Below, piece by piece: positions 45,365-54,193 of a stretch of 64,000 nt of DNA (within the stretch, counting starts at the first letter, position 1; each line of letters begins with the position of its first letter). Position numbers and translations under genes: made by a program. The stretch covers positions 1 through 64,000 of the forward strand of contig CANFHX010000001.1 of assembly GCA_947446865.1 (NCBI GenBank). Direction: 5' to 3'. The stretch is from Flavobacteriaceae bacterium (GTDB taxonomy: Bacteria; Bacteroidota; Bacteroidia; Flavobacteriales; Flavobacteriaceae). The notes under the pieces are model-generated. The model was not told where the DNA came from and searched no databases. It worked only from the letters and a program-made list of their open reading frames with translations.

Positions 45365-46045
45365 ATGTTTGAAAATCTCATAAATCTATTTTTTCCGAAG
45401 GCTTGTTCGGGCTGTAATTCGTTTCTGTTGGCCAATGAAAATGTTATTTGCACCGTTTGCCGACATGAAATTCCGCTTACCAACCATTCTAAAATTGAAA
45501 ATAACGAAGCTGTTGTAAAATTTTATGGGAGAATTCCTATAGAATTTGCCGCAGCATTATTTTATTTTCACAAAAAAGGAATCGTGCAAGAGATGATTCA
45601 CAAATTAAAATACAAAGGACATCAAGAAGTGGGCACTGCAATTGGCTATTGGTATGCAGAAGAATTGAAAACTATTGCAGAACTTAATTCGGTAGATTAT
45701 ATTATCCCAGTTCCTTTGCATAAAAAAAGGTTGAAAGAACGTGGTTATAATCAGGTGGAGGCATTTGGGAAATCGTTATCCGAAAGTATGGAGATTCCTT
45801 ATAATGATTCGGTTTTAATTCGGAATGTCTATTCTAAAACCCAAACCAAAAAGAACCTCTTAGGACGCAGTGAAGTAGTGGGAAGCATCTTTAGTGCTGT
45901 GCATGATGATTCGCTGCACAACATGCATTTTATGCTAATTGACGATGTCATTACTACGGGTTCTACCCTTGAGGCCTGTGGTAGAGAATTGCTGAAAATA
46001 CCGGGTGCAAAATTGAGTATCGTTTGCATGGCAATGACCCAATAA
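45365..46045 (+). CDS. comF: ComF-family phosphoribosyltransferase-like protein
   Basis: A 226-aa protein of the ComF/GntX family. Two Cys pairs at the N-terminus (ACSGCNSF and ICTVCRHE) form a probable zinc finger. The phosphoribosyltransferase fold carries the substrate loop IIPVPLHKKRLKERGYNQ and the PRPP motif MLIDDVITTGSTLE. ComF proteins take part in DNA uptake during natural transformation in some bacteria; here that role is inferred. The last 57 coding bases are repeated 2.7 kb downstream at 48695-48753 with one silent change, so the original downstream neighbour was probably the lipoprotein gene at 48834. Confidence 0.9.
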   Translation: MFENLINLFFPKACSGCNSFLLANENVICTVCRHEIPLTNHSKIENNEAVVKFYGRIPIEFAAALFYFHKKGIVQEMIHKLKYKGHQEVGTAIGYWYAEELKTIAELNSVDYIIPVPLHKKRLKERGYNQVEAFGKSLSESMEIPYNDSVLIRNVYSKTQTKKNLLGRSEVVGSIFSAVHDDSLHNMHFMLIDDVITTGSTLEACGRELLKIPGAKLSIVCMAMTQ

Positions 46046-46047
46046 TT
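45989..46047 (+). repeat. Left copy of a 59-bp direct repeat (3' end of comF)
   Basis: Bases 45989-46047 cover the last 19 codons of comF and two bases after the stop. They recur at 48695-48753 with a single difference (ATA against ATT, both Ile). The segment between the copies holds two T9SS genes on the minus strand. This arrangement fits integration at a gene 3' end that restores the gene. Confidence 0.9.
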
Positions 46048-46068
46048 TTAATTACTATTTACAGCTTT

Positions 46069-46139
46069 TGTCATTCCGACGAAGGAGGAACCACATAACG
46101 TGAGCAACTAATGAGATTCCTCCTTCGTCGGAAAGACAA
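46069..46139. repeat. Interspersed palindrome, family A, copy 3
   Basis: TTGTCATTCCGACGAAGGAG and CTCCTTCGTCGGAAAGACAA are the arms. An outer pair, TATTTACAGC (46056-46065) and GCTGTAAATA (46170-46179), encloses the element. It lies just inside the left 59-bp repeat. Confidence 0.85.
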
Positions 46140-46212
46140 CTAAACTAACGAAATTAGTTTTCTACAAATGCTGTAAATAATAGAATTAAGCGGTTAATGT
46201 TTGCCCTAACTA

Positions 46213-46284
46213 AAAAAAAATCCGCTTAGAAGCGGATTTAAAATTAGAAACCTTTGTCAAAGTTTTAAACTTTGACAAAGGTTG
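46213..46284 (-). terminator. Double hairpin at the end of the T9SS gene pair
   Basis: AAATCCGCTT (46219-46228) and AAGCGGATTT (46231-46240) form a perfect stem whose minus-strand exit is T-rich (complement of 46213-46220). Just before it on the minus strand lies a perfect 35-base palindrome, AACCTTTGTCAAAGTTT (46250-46266) with its reverse complement (46268-46284). The first is a standard terminator; the second looks like another interspersed palindrome. Confidence 0.8.
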
Positions 46285-46293
46285 TTAGATTGT

Positions 46294-47121
46294 TTACTTA
46301 TCTAAAATAACTTTATAATTAGAGGTGCCTTTATCATTAGTAGCCTTTATAAAATAAACCCCATTAGTCATAGACGATAAATCTATCTTTTTAGTGGTAT
46401 CTGTAGTATCTGCTTTTATGATTTCGTTATAAACTACTTTACCCAACATATCAATAACTTTAATATTATTTACTTGATTGCTAAAATCTATATTAAAAAT
46501 ACCATTTCTACTTGGGTTAGGATACACTTTTAAACTTGGATTTTCAGTAAACTGCGTTGTTGCCATTGCATTAGGTGTCCATAGTAATGAAATACCAGTA
46601 AAATTAGCATCATTGGCAATACCTGTAGTTTGGTCATCTACTGCAGGGCCTTTTACAAAAGAAAAATACCGTACAACATGATTTGCGGCTCCAGTACCCC
46701 ATGCTTCTTCTATTGCTACATAGTTTGTTTGATCATATTCAAGAAAACCAGTATAGATATTTCCGTCCCAAGAAGTGTTCACAGTTGAATACGTGTTAAG
46801 TGAACCGCCCAAAACTGCACCTATAGTTATGCAAGAAGATGTTGTAGCATTGAGAATTGGTGGTGTTCCTTGATAACCACAATTAGCTACAGCTGCCCAA
46901 GTATTCAAGTAGTTACTGGTAGTGGCATCACAATAGCGGTTTAGTGTTTTAACAAAACCTCCTCCACCAGGTAAATTTGTTATATAAACTACTAAAGCAT
47001 GTTTAGCGGGACTGTGTGCTGTTGGAGTGAACGAAAAGGTAAGTGTACCTTGCGTTTGGGCATTGATTTGTGTAATAGAACCAAAAACAAGCATTATTAT
47101 TTTTAAAAAGTTATTTTTCAT
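46294..47121 (-). CDS. T9SS-secreted protein, DUF2271-like, copy 1
   Basis: A 275-aa exported protein with signal peptide (MKNNFLKIIMLVFGSITQINAQ), a beta-sandwich region (residues about 23-190) and a C-terminal type IX sorting tail (about 198-275: LKVYPNPSRNGIFNI, DMLGKVVYNE, GVYFIKATNDKGTSNYKVI). The body pattern HALVVYIT, FVKTLNRYCD, LNTWAA, SWDG, NYVAIEEAWG resembles DUF2271 proteins, a family of exported proteins of unknown function; this assignment is tentative. The sorting tail means export across the outer membrane by T9SS. The second paralogue lies 17 bases upstream, and the pair sits inside the region bounded by the comF repeat. Confidence 0.8.
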   Translation of the reverse strand: MKNNFLKIIMLVFGSITQINAQTQGTLTFSFTPTAHSPAKHALVVYITNLPGGGGFVKTLNRYCDATTSNYLNTWAAVANCGYQGTPPILNATTSSCITIGAVLGGSLNTYSTVNTSWDGNIYTGFLEYDQTNYVAIEEAWGTGAANHVVRYFSFVKGPAVDDQTTGIANDANFTGISLLWTPNAMATTQFTENPSLKVYPNPSRNGIFNIDFSNQVNNIKVIDMLGKVVYNEIIKADTTDTTKKIDLSSMTNGVYFIKATNDKGTSNYKVILDK

Positions 47122-47138
47122 TTTAGTAATTTTAGTAT

Positions 47139-47951
47139 TTACTTCTCAACTACCAATTTATAGTTAGAAGCTCCTTTTTCATTAGATAAGTTTACAATAT
47201 AAATACCATTAGAAAAATTGGATAAATCTAATTTTGTGGAGGTATTTTTTTCTAACAAAAGCGTTTCATTATACACTAAAGCACCAAGGGTATTATATAC
47301 TTTTATAGCACTTACTGTATCTTGGAGAACCATGTTAAAAACACCGTTTCTGGACGGATTAGGATAAATAGTAGCAGCCGCACTTGCAAATGCAGTCGTT
47401 GCTAAATTAGGCTGCCATATTAATGAAATACCAGTAAAATTAGCATCATTGGCAATACCTGTAGTTTGGTCATCTACTGCAGGACCTTTTACAAAAGGAA
47501 AATACCGCACCGCTGTTTTAGTGCTGCCAATACCCCAAGTTTCTTCTATAATCACATTACAATTGCTATCTTGTGCAAGATTACCAAAATTGTTGATACC
47601 ATCCCAAACAATATTAATTGGAGAATAAGTTGTGAGCGAACCTCCAACTGTAGCACCAGCTATAAGGCACGGAGAACTGGTAGCGTCTAAAGTAGTACCT
47701 TGGAAACCACATGAAGCTGATGATGCCCAAGTAGGCAAGTAGTTGTAGGTACTTGCATCACAGTATCTAGCCTTAGTTTTAATAAAGGATCCTCCTCCTG
47801 TTACAATCCAAACAGCTAAAGCATGATTTGCAGTACCGTGTGATGTGGGTGTAAAAGAAAAATTAAGAGTACCCTGTGTTTGTGCAATTGTATGCGTAAA
47901 GAAACACAAAACAAAAATAAGTTGAACTGCTTTTAATATTTTAGTTTTCAT
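47139..47951 (-). CDS. T9SS-secreted protein, DUF2271-like, copy 2
   Basis: A 270-aa paralogue of the neighbouring gene with the same plan: signal peptide (MKTKILKAVQLIFVLCFFTHTIAQ), beta-sandwich body (HALAVWIV, FIKTKARYCDAS, IVWDGI, NVIIEETWG) and type IX sorting tail (ATIYPNPSRNGVFNM, NTLGALVYNE, GIYIVNLSNEKGASNYKLV). Overall the two proteins look roughly half identical, but an 87-base stretch (47421-47507) matches 46585-46671 with only two differences. It is the first gene of the pair. Surface display or release is expected; the partner molecule is unknown. Confidence 0.8.
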   Translation of the reverse strand: MKTKILKAVQLIFVLCFFTHTIAQTQGTLNFSFTPTSHGTANHALAVWIVTGGGSFIKTKARYCDASTYNYLPTWASSASCGFQGTTLDATSSPCLIAGATVGGSLTTYSPINIVWDGINNFGNLAQDSNCNVIIEETWGIGSTKTAVRYFPFVKGPAVDDQTTGIANDANFTGISLIWQPNLATTAFASAAATIYPNPSRNGVFNMVLQDTVSAIKVYNTLGALVYNETLLLEKNTSTKLDLSNFSNGIYIVNLSNEKGASNYKLVVEK

Positions 47952-48694
47952 AATAATAAATTTTATTAGTTAGGCGGATTCAATGATTTTTTTAGTAACA
48001 ATTATGCTAGGATAAACACTTTCAAAACCTTCAAAAAATTAAGCATTTGCAAAAATTGAAATAGTAAAAATTAAAAGTTTATGGTTTTTTTAGTGTTAGT
48101 TATGTAATATTAAAACAGTTATTTTACATTAAAAATAGACAAAATAACACAAAGTATAGCCTTAATTAAAATACTAAGATATATTATTGCTTTTTAACGG
48201 CAATATAATTTGACGGAAAAATACAAAATTGTTAAATTAATGGCTGCAAATGATAATTTTAACAAGAAAAAAGATACACGATTTAGCAAGAAAAATGGAA
48301 TGAATACTTAAAGCAATCTTAATAATTGCTCTTTTAGGGTACGTTACAATTGCAAAATGAAATCCACGTAATAGGAAGTTTTTCAGGTTTAAGCGATTCA
48401 ATTATTATAAAGTACACAATTTTTGAATCTAGATTACAAGATAAAGACATTCTAATTGAGCAGTTGCAAAAATGCTTAATGAAAGTGAAAAGTAGTTTTT
48501 TAAAAAAAATATTTAAAGCCTATTTAAAGTAATTAGCAACGTTAAGTATACGTTTAAAACTAGTTAACAAACTATTAAAATAGGTAGGGCAACATATTTA
48601 ATTAGTGATGGAATTAATAATAAAAGGCATTAGTAAAATTTTAGGATAAATAGTACTACAATCAATCCTTTGCAACTATTTGCTTAAAATAGTT
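47952..48694. other. AT-rich intergenic stretch inside the comF-bounded segment
   Basis: About 740 bases with no convincing gene. The only long frame (48350-48532, plus) begins at TTG, encodes 60 residues (FESRLQDKDILIEQLQKC in the middle) and lacks a promoter or terminator. It may be the remains of a lost gene. The minus-strand leader of the T9SS pair lies at the left end. No hairpins of the known palindrome families occur here. Confidence 0.5.
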
Positions 48695-48753
48695 TTGCTG
48701 AAAATTCCGGGTGCAAAATTGAGTATCGTTTGCATGGCAATGACCCAATAATT
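48695..48753 (+). repeat. Right copy of the 59-bp direct repeat (orphan comF 3' end)
   Basis: Encodes the last 19 residues of ComF (ending CMAMTQ, then TAA) but has no upstream gene. It matches 45989-46047 at 58 of 59 positions. It lies 80 bases before the start of the lipoprotein gene at 48834. Confidence 0.9.
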
Positions 48754-48833
48754 ATTTTTAGTTAATTATAAATAAAAACATTTCGTTACCTCTAAATATA
48801 GTTGTTATTTTGCGATACGAAAACCTTGAATTG

Positions 48834-50435
48834 ATGCAAAAAAAGTATTGTAATTATCTAATGATTTTAATGGCATTTTTCCTAATTGGATGTGCCAAAA
48901 GAGGTAGTATTTCTGGTGGTAAAAAAGATACCATTGCTCCAGTAATGACGAGTAGTTTACCTAAAAATTTTTCGACTAGTTTTAATGGAAAGGAAATTAA
49001 ATTGACGTTTGATGAATATGTGAAACTTAAGGATGTGAGTAAACAACTTATTATTTCGCCTCCAATGAAATCGCAGCCCGAAATTTTGCCAGCAACAGCA
49101 AGTAAGACGATAACTATTAAAATAAAAGATACCTTACAGCCCAATACTACCTATAGTTTTAATTTTGGAAAAAGTATTCAAGACAATAACGAAGGCAATC
49201 CTTACCAACAATTCAAATATGTTTTTTCTACTGGAAGTTATATCGATTCTTTGACTTTAGGAGTAAAAACTAAAGATGCTATTGGTAAAAAAGTTGATAA
49301 TTTTGTTTCTATTTTATTGTATGAAGTAAATGAAAAATACACCGATTCGGCTATTTACAAACAGTCTCCAAGATATGTTACAAACACTTTAGACAGTTTG
49401 AAATTAGGAAAATTTGAAAATTTAAAGAAAGGAAAATACCGACTTGTTGCTTTGAAAGATGCTAACGGAAATAATAAATTTGATCCTAAAACAGATAAAA
49501 TTGCTTTTCAAAAAGATTTTATAAAAATCCCAAACGATACTATTTACGAATTGGAATTATTTAAAGAAGAAATGCCTTTTAAATCGGTGAATTTCACGCA
49601 AGCATCAGCCGCTAAATACACTTTGGGCTACGAAGGAAAAGCCAAGGACGTGAAAATTTCGGTGAAAAGAGGAACGGAATCTATTCCTTATATTGTTTCG
49701 AAATTTCCAAAAAAAGATTCGCTTCAAGTTTGGTTCAAGGCAATTAAAGGAGATAGCATTAGCGTTGCGGTTTCTCAAAATAAATTCAAAAAGACCTATT
49801 TGTTAAAAGTTAAAGATCAGAAAAAAGACAGCATCAATTTTTCTGCAGAACCTGTTGGGACATTAAATTTCCGAGAGACTTTTGCAATTAATTCGAATAC
49901 TCCCATAAATCAATGGGATGTTGCGAAAATGAAGTTGATTAATAAAGATTCTGCCGAAGTGAAATTTACCACCGAATACGATGAATTCCATCAGAAGTTA
50001 AAGTTTTTATTTCAGAAAGAGCCATTAGAAAAATACAATTTAAAATTGCTGCCTGGAGCATTGGTGAATTATTACGATAAAAAGAACGACACCTTATCCT
50101 ATAACTTTACCACCAATAATCTTTCGGATTACGGAAACTTGAAAGTTACTTTGGAAAATGTAAAACGATTTCCGGTAATTGTGCAACTTCTGGATGAAAA
50201 AGGAGATGTTGCTGCTAGCGAATATTCGGATAAAAATAAAGAAATAATCTTCGATTTATTAGAACCAAACAAATATACTTTACGGGTAATTTACGACGAT
50301 GATAAAGATAAATCTTGGACCCCCGGGAATTTTTTAGAACTCCGACAAAGTGAAGAAGTAATTTATTTTCCTAAAGAATTGGATGTTCGTGCCAATTGGG
50401 ATGTGGAACAACCGTTTGATCTAAGTACGAGGTAA
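48834..50435 (+). CDS. Ig-like-domain lipoprotein
   Basis: A lipoprotein of about 533 aa. I start at ATG 48834 (MQKKYCNYLMILMAFFLIGC) because it gives the lipobox LIGC at once; the upstream in-frame start adds an unneeded tail. Residues about 35-125 form a bacterial Ig-like domain of the SbsA type (DTIAPVMTSSLPKNFSTSF, KEIKLTFDEYVKL, LQPNTTYSFNFGKSIQDNNE). The remainder is beta-rich with a transthyretin-like unit (LKKGKYRLVALKDANGNNKF). Such proteins are common near comF or nitrilase genes in Flavobacteriia. Function unknown; an envelope or gliding-related structural role is possible. Confidence 0.8.
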   Translation: MQKKYCNYLMILMAFFLIGCAKRGSISGGKKDTIAPVMTSSLPKNFSTSFNGKEIKLTFDEYVKLKDVSKQLIISPPMKSQPEILPATASKTITIKIKDTLQPNTTYSFNFGKSIQDNNEGNPYQQFKYVFSTGSYIDSLTLGVKTKDAIGKKVDNFVSILLYEVNEKYTDSAIYKQSPRYVTNTLDSLKLGKFENLKKGKYRLVALKDANGNNKFDPKTDKIAFQKDFIKIPNDTIYELELFKEEMPFKSVNFTQASAAKYTLGYEGKAKDVKISVKRGTESIPYIVSKFPKKDSLQVWFKAIKGDSISVAVSQNKFKKTYLLKVKDQKKDSINFSAEPVGTLNFRETFAINSNTPINQWDVAKMKLINKDSAEVKFTTEYDEFHQKLKFLFQKEPLEKYNLKLLPGALVNYYDKKNDTLSYNFTTNNLSDYGNLKVTLENVKRFPVIVQLLDEKGDVAASEYSDKNKEIIFDLLEPNKYTLRVIYDDDKDKSWTPGNFLELRQSEEVIYFPKELDVRANWDVEQPFDLSTR

Positions 50436-50474
50436 AAAGTACGAGATACGAAGTTGGAAGTACGAAATGGAAGT

Positions 50475-51239
50475 TTAGAATATTTCGAAGTGGTCTTTAT
50501 CGTTTAAGAAGTTTAGTTTTTTTCTGGTTTCTAACATTGCATTTTTATCTAGTGTAACGATAAAAATATCTTCTGTTTCTTGAGGTTCTAAGATGTAATT
50601 TCCTAAGAAATCTATTGCTTGCGAATGACCAACGTATTCATGATTGTTTCCATCTAATCCTATTCTATTTACGCCAATAACATAACTCATGTTTTCAACG
50701 GCTCTCGCTTTTAGCAAAATATCCCAAGCATTTACTCTCGGTTTTGGCCAGTTGGCTACATAAATTAGCACGTCATAATCTTCCACATTTCTTGCAAAAA
50801 CAGGGAAGCGCAAATCGTAACAAATAAGCGGACAAATTTTGAATCCCTTATATTCAACAATCAATTTTTTTGTGCCTGCAGTGTATATTTTATCTTCTCC
50901 CGCTAAGGTGAATAAATGCCTTTTGTCGTAGTGTTGGATTTCGCCATTAGGAAATACAAAAACCAATCGGTTGTAATAGTTGCCGTTATCTTCTATAACC
51001 AAACTCCCGGTGATGGCAGAATCTTTTTCTTTTGCTAACGATTGTAGCCAAGAAATAGTTGCTCCTTGCATCGTTTCGGCACAGTTTAGCGGATGCATGG
51101 TAAATCCTGAAGTGAACATTTCGGGGAGTACAATTAAATCGACTGCCTCTGTAATAGAATGGATTTTTTCTTCGAGAATAATTCGATTTTCTTTGGGGTT
51201 TTCCCAAGATAAGGCAGTTTGTAGTAAGGCTATCTTCAT
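50475..51239 (-). CDS. Nitrilase-superfamily amidase (YafV/omega-amidase type)
   Basis: A 254-aa cytoplasmic carbon-nitrogen hydrolase. The start is ATG 51239 (MKIALLQTALSWE); the longer frame begins at GTG. The catalytic triad is clear: Glu in IVLPEMFTSGF, Lys in HYDKRHLFTLAGE and Cys in ICPLICYDLRFPVF. The LPEMFTSGF and LAGE features match YafV, the omega-amidase that removes ammonia from 2-oxoglutaramate in the methionine salvage or repair route. Its substrate is inferred. The gap to the next gene (51240-51297) contains repeated ACGCGGAT/AACGGAT words. Confidence 0.87.
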   Translation of the reverse strand: MKIALLQTALSWENPKENRIILEEKIHSITEAVDLIVLPEMFTSGFTMHPLNCAETMQGATISWLQSLAKEKDSAITGSLVIEDNGNYYNRLVFVFPNGEIQHYDKRHLFTLAGEDKIYTAGTKKLIVEYKGFKICPLICYDLRFPVFARNVEDYDVLIYVANWPKPRVNAWDILLKARAVENMSYVIGVNRIGLDGNNHEYVGHSQAIDFLGNYILEPQETEDIFIVTLDKNAMLETRKKLNFLNDKDHFEIF

Positions 51240-51297
51240 GGTAAATGGCACGCGGATAAAACGGATTCACTTCGTGAAAACGCGGATTTAACGGATT

Positions 51298-54114
51298 TTA
51301 TTTAATGGTTATTTCGTCTATAAAAATAAAGGCATCTCCCCCAAAACCTTGATGCCAATCGGGTAATTTTCCAAAATTGTAGGCTTTTACTTTTATGTAT
51401 TTGGCGGTTATTTCTTTATCTAACTTTAATTGAAAATCTTGTATTTTGTTTTCGTATTCTCTTGGACTGATAGTGTTCGTAATGGTTCCTACTAAAGTAA
51501 AATTAACGTTATCGATTGAAGAATAATATTCGACTTTGGTTGGCATTTCTATCCAAGAGCGGGAATCTTGCAGGCAATTTGCCGAAAACGAACTTACTGC
51601 TTGTTCTTTTTGCAAATCGATAACGGCTTCAAAATCTTGGCTTTGATACCCTTGCCAATCGCCTTTGCGCCAATTAGCAGAACCAAATATTCCATCCATC
51701 AAACCCTCTGGACCTCCTGCATGGTATTGCGGATTGTATCTAGATTGAATAGCAATGGTGTAATTGTTTGGTTTTTTGAAAAAGGTTGCGGATATGGTGT
51801 TGCTTTGGTCATCATTATTTTTCACATAAGCCGAAATTGTTGAAGTTTCTAAAATTTCAAAAGGTTCCGTATAAACAACCGAGGGAAGTTTTTTTGCCAG
51901 ATAATCGTTCACATCACTTATGTCGTAATAGATTACATCCTTTGGATTTTGAGCAATAATGGCAACTTTCAATTTATCTTTAAAGGATTTACTTTCTGCT
52001 TGAATTACAGGAACTGGAATAATTGATTCTAAAAACTTTGGTTCAACAATATTATATTTAGTATTGATTATTCCAATGCGACTATCATTTGATATTGCTG
52101 TTATTTCATTACTCGTTCCATCTTCAAACTCCACTTTTTCTTTTTCAAAATAAGGCTTCGTCTTTGTCCATTCAGCAATTCCAGGAGTTACATCATAAAT
52201 TCCTATGGAACTCAAAACATACCAAGCGCTCATTTGTCCGCAGTCTTCGTTTCCTATTAATCCGTCTGGGGTATTTTTGTAAAAATTATCTAAAATATAA
52301 TTTACTTTTTCAGTCGTTTTTTCTGGCTTGCCAACGTAATTGTACAAATAGGCCATGTGATGACTTGGTTCGTTTCCGTGGGCATATTGCCCTATTAAAC
52401 CCGTAACATCTGCTTGTTCACGACCTGTAGTTTTACTCTCACTAGTGAACATTTCATCTAATTTGGCTTCAAATTTATCGTTTCCTCCATAAGCTGCAAT
52501 CATTCCAGGAATATCTTGCGGAACAAAAAACGAATACTGCCAGGAATTGCCTTCGGTATAGTTATTATTGATTTCTTTAGGATCAAAAGGTTTATCCCAA
52601 CCTCCGTTTTTCTTTGGTCGCATAAAACCTGTTTCCTTATCGAAGACATTCTTCCAACTTTGGGAACGTTTCATAAAGTAATTGTAATCTTCTTTTTTAT
52701 CTAAAATCAGCGCCATTTGGGCAATACACCAATCATCGTAGGCATATTCTAAAGTTTTAGAAACGCTTTCGCTATCATCATCCATCGAAATAAAGCCTTG
52801 CTTTTTATAAGCTTCCAATCCTAAATTATCCAACATAGCACTGTGTTTGGATGCTTCAAATGCTTCATTATAATCAAAACCTGTAATTCCTTTTGCCATC
52901 GCATCGGCTATAACCGAAACGGAATGGTAGCCAATCATGCAATCGGTTTCATTGGAAGCCAATTCCCAAACGGGCAATCTGCCTCCTTGTTCGTATTGTT
53001 TCAAAAAGGTATTTATAAAATCGGAAGTTCGTTTCTTTTCAATTAAAGTGTACAGCGGATTTGCTGCTCGAAAAGTATCCCAAAGAGAGAAAACCGAATA
53101 GTAATCAAAACCTTCTGCTTTATGGATTTGGTTGTCGCGACCACGGTATTTTCCATCTATATCTTGAGCGATGTTTGGCTGTACCATCGTATGGTAGAGA
53201 GCTGTATAGAAAATAGTTTCTTTATTTTTATCGGCTTCGGTAATTTGAATTTTAGATAATTGTTTGTCCCAAAGTTGCTCGGCTTCCTTTTTAACTCGTT
53301 CAAAATTCCAATCTTTAATTTCAGACATGTTCAACTTTGCACCATTGTAACTTGTTGGAGAAAGAGAAACTTTTACTAGGATTTTTTCTCCTTTTTTAAC
53401 TTTTTTGGAAAAGCATATTGCCGTTTGGGTGCCACCAATATATTCGTTTTCAGGTGAATGCATATAATCTCCATTGCTGCGGATATCGGTTACTTTCACG
53501 GGGACATTAAACTCTATTTGGGCAAATACAATTTGGTTTTTTGCCCAAGCTTCGCTAACACGTCTTACCTGAATAGTTTTACTATTAATAATATGCACTT
53601 CTCCTTCCAACAATAAATCCCGATGATTTAAATCAAGGATAATATTGGCTTGACCAGCAGTATTAAAAGTATATTCATGAAAACCAACTCTTGTAGATGC
53701 CGTTAAACGAACGTCTATATTGTGTTTATCTAATTTAACTGAATAAAATCCTGCAGTAGTCTTTTCGTTATTATGAGAAAATTTGGAAGAATAGACCTTA
53801 TTATCTAGTGTTTGTTTACCCATGGTTGGCATCAGCATAATATCGCCAAAATCGGAGCAGCCTGTGCCGTTTAAATGGGTGTGTGAAAATCCGTAAATGG
53901 TAGCGTCGTCATAATGATAACCCGAACAACCATCCCAACTACCATCAATTCGGGTATCGGGAGAAAGTTGCACCATTCCAAAAGGCACCGTTGCACCAGG
54001 ATACGTATGTCCGTGACCACCAGTTCCTATCATTGGGTTTACCAATTGGTGGTAATTTTGACTAAAAGAGCTTATCGTAACTAAAAGAACTATTGTGGAA
54101 ATTACTTTTTTCAT
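51298..54114 (-). CDS. GH92 alpha-mannosidase-family glycosidase
   Basis: A 938-aa exported glycosidase with signal peptide MKKVISTIVLLVTISSFSQ. The GH92 N-terminal beta domain (residues about 22-260) has NPMIGTGGHGHTYPGATVPF and FSHTHLNGTGCSDFGD. The catalytic helical barrel follows (about 280-720) with LWDTFRAANPLY, GNEPSHHMAYLYNY and GNEDCGQMSAWYVLSSIG, the last two carrying the acid/base region and calcium ligands. The last 150 residues resemble an F5/8 carbohydrate-binding domain (FEAVIDLQKEQAVSSFSANC). GH92 enzymes remove alpha-linked mannose from glycans using calcium. It is a single gene with no SusC/D pair next to it. Confidence 0.93.
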   Translation of the reverse strand: MKKVISTIVLLVTISSFSQNYHQLVNPMIGTGGHGHTYPGATVPFGMVQLSPDTRIDGSWDGCSGYHYDDATIYGFSHTHLNGTGCSDFGDIMLMPTMGKQTLDNKVYSSKFSHNNEKTTAGFYSVKLDKHNIDVRLTASTRVGFHEYTFNTAGQANIILDLNHRDLLLEGEVHIINSKTIQVRRVSEAWAKNQIVFAQIEFNVPVKVTDIRSNGDYMHSPENEYIGGTQTAICFSKKVKKGEKILVKVSLSPTSYNGAKLNMSEIKDWNFERVKKEAEQLWDKQLSKIQITEADKNKETIFYTALYHTMVQPNIAQDIDGKYRGRDNQIHKAEGFDYYSVFSLWDTFRAANPLYTLIEKKRTSDFINTFLKQYEQGGRLPVWELASNETDCMIGYHSVSVIADAMAKGITGFDYNEAFEASKHSAMLDNLGLEAYKKQGFISMDDDSESVSKTLEYAYDDWCIAQMALILDKKEDYNYFMKRSQSWKNVFDKETGFMRPKKNGGWDKPFDPKEINNNYTEGNSWQYSFFVPQDIPGMIAAYGGNDKFEAKLDEMFTSESKTTGREQADVTGLIGQYAHGNEPSHHMAYLYNYVGKPEKTTEKVNYILDNFYKNTPDGLIGNEDCGQMSAWYVLSSIGIYDVTPGIAEWTKTKPYFEKEKVEFEDGTSNEITAISNDSRIGIINTKYNIVEPKFLESIIPVPVIQAESKSFKDKLKVAIIAQNPKDVIYYDISDVNDYLAKKLPSVVYTEPFEILETSTISAYVKNNDDQSNTISATFFKKPNNYTIAIQSRYNPQYHAGGPEGLMDGIFGSANWRKGDWQGYQSQDFEAVIDLQKEQAVSSFSANCLQDSRSWIEMPTKVEYYSSIDNVNFTLVGTITNTISPREYENKIQDFQLKLDKEITAKYIKVKAYNFGKLPDWHQGFGGDAFIFIDEITIK

Positions 54115-54129
54115 TGGTTTATTTTAATT

Positions 54130-54168
54130 CAAAGATAAAAAAAACGCATCCAAGTTAATGAATGCGTT
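54130..54168 (-). terminator. Terminator of the sdh tail overlapping the GH92 promoter element
   Basis: On the minus strand AACGCAT and ATGCGTT (complements of 54162-54168 and 54143-54149) form a stem followed by T residues, ending transcription from the gene at 54194-54745. The same T tract leads into TATCTTTG (complement of 54130-54137), an exact -7 match for the GH92 gene 16 bases further on. Confidence 0.65.
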
Positions 54169-54193
54169 ATTAAAATATCTTTGGTAATTCTTA

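Noticed and set aside
48350..48532. 60-aa frame in the gap after the T9SS pair
   Set aside because: It starts at TTG, has no promoter or terminator and resembles nothing known to me; noted only as a possible remnant.
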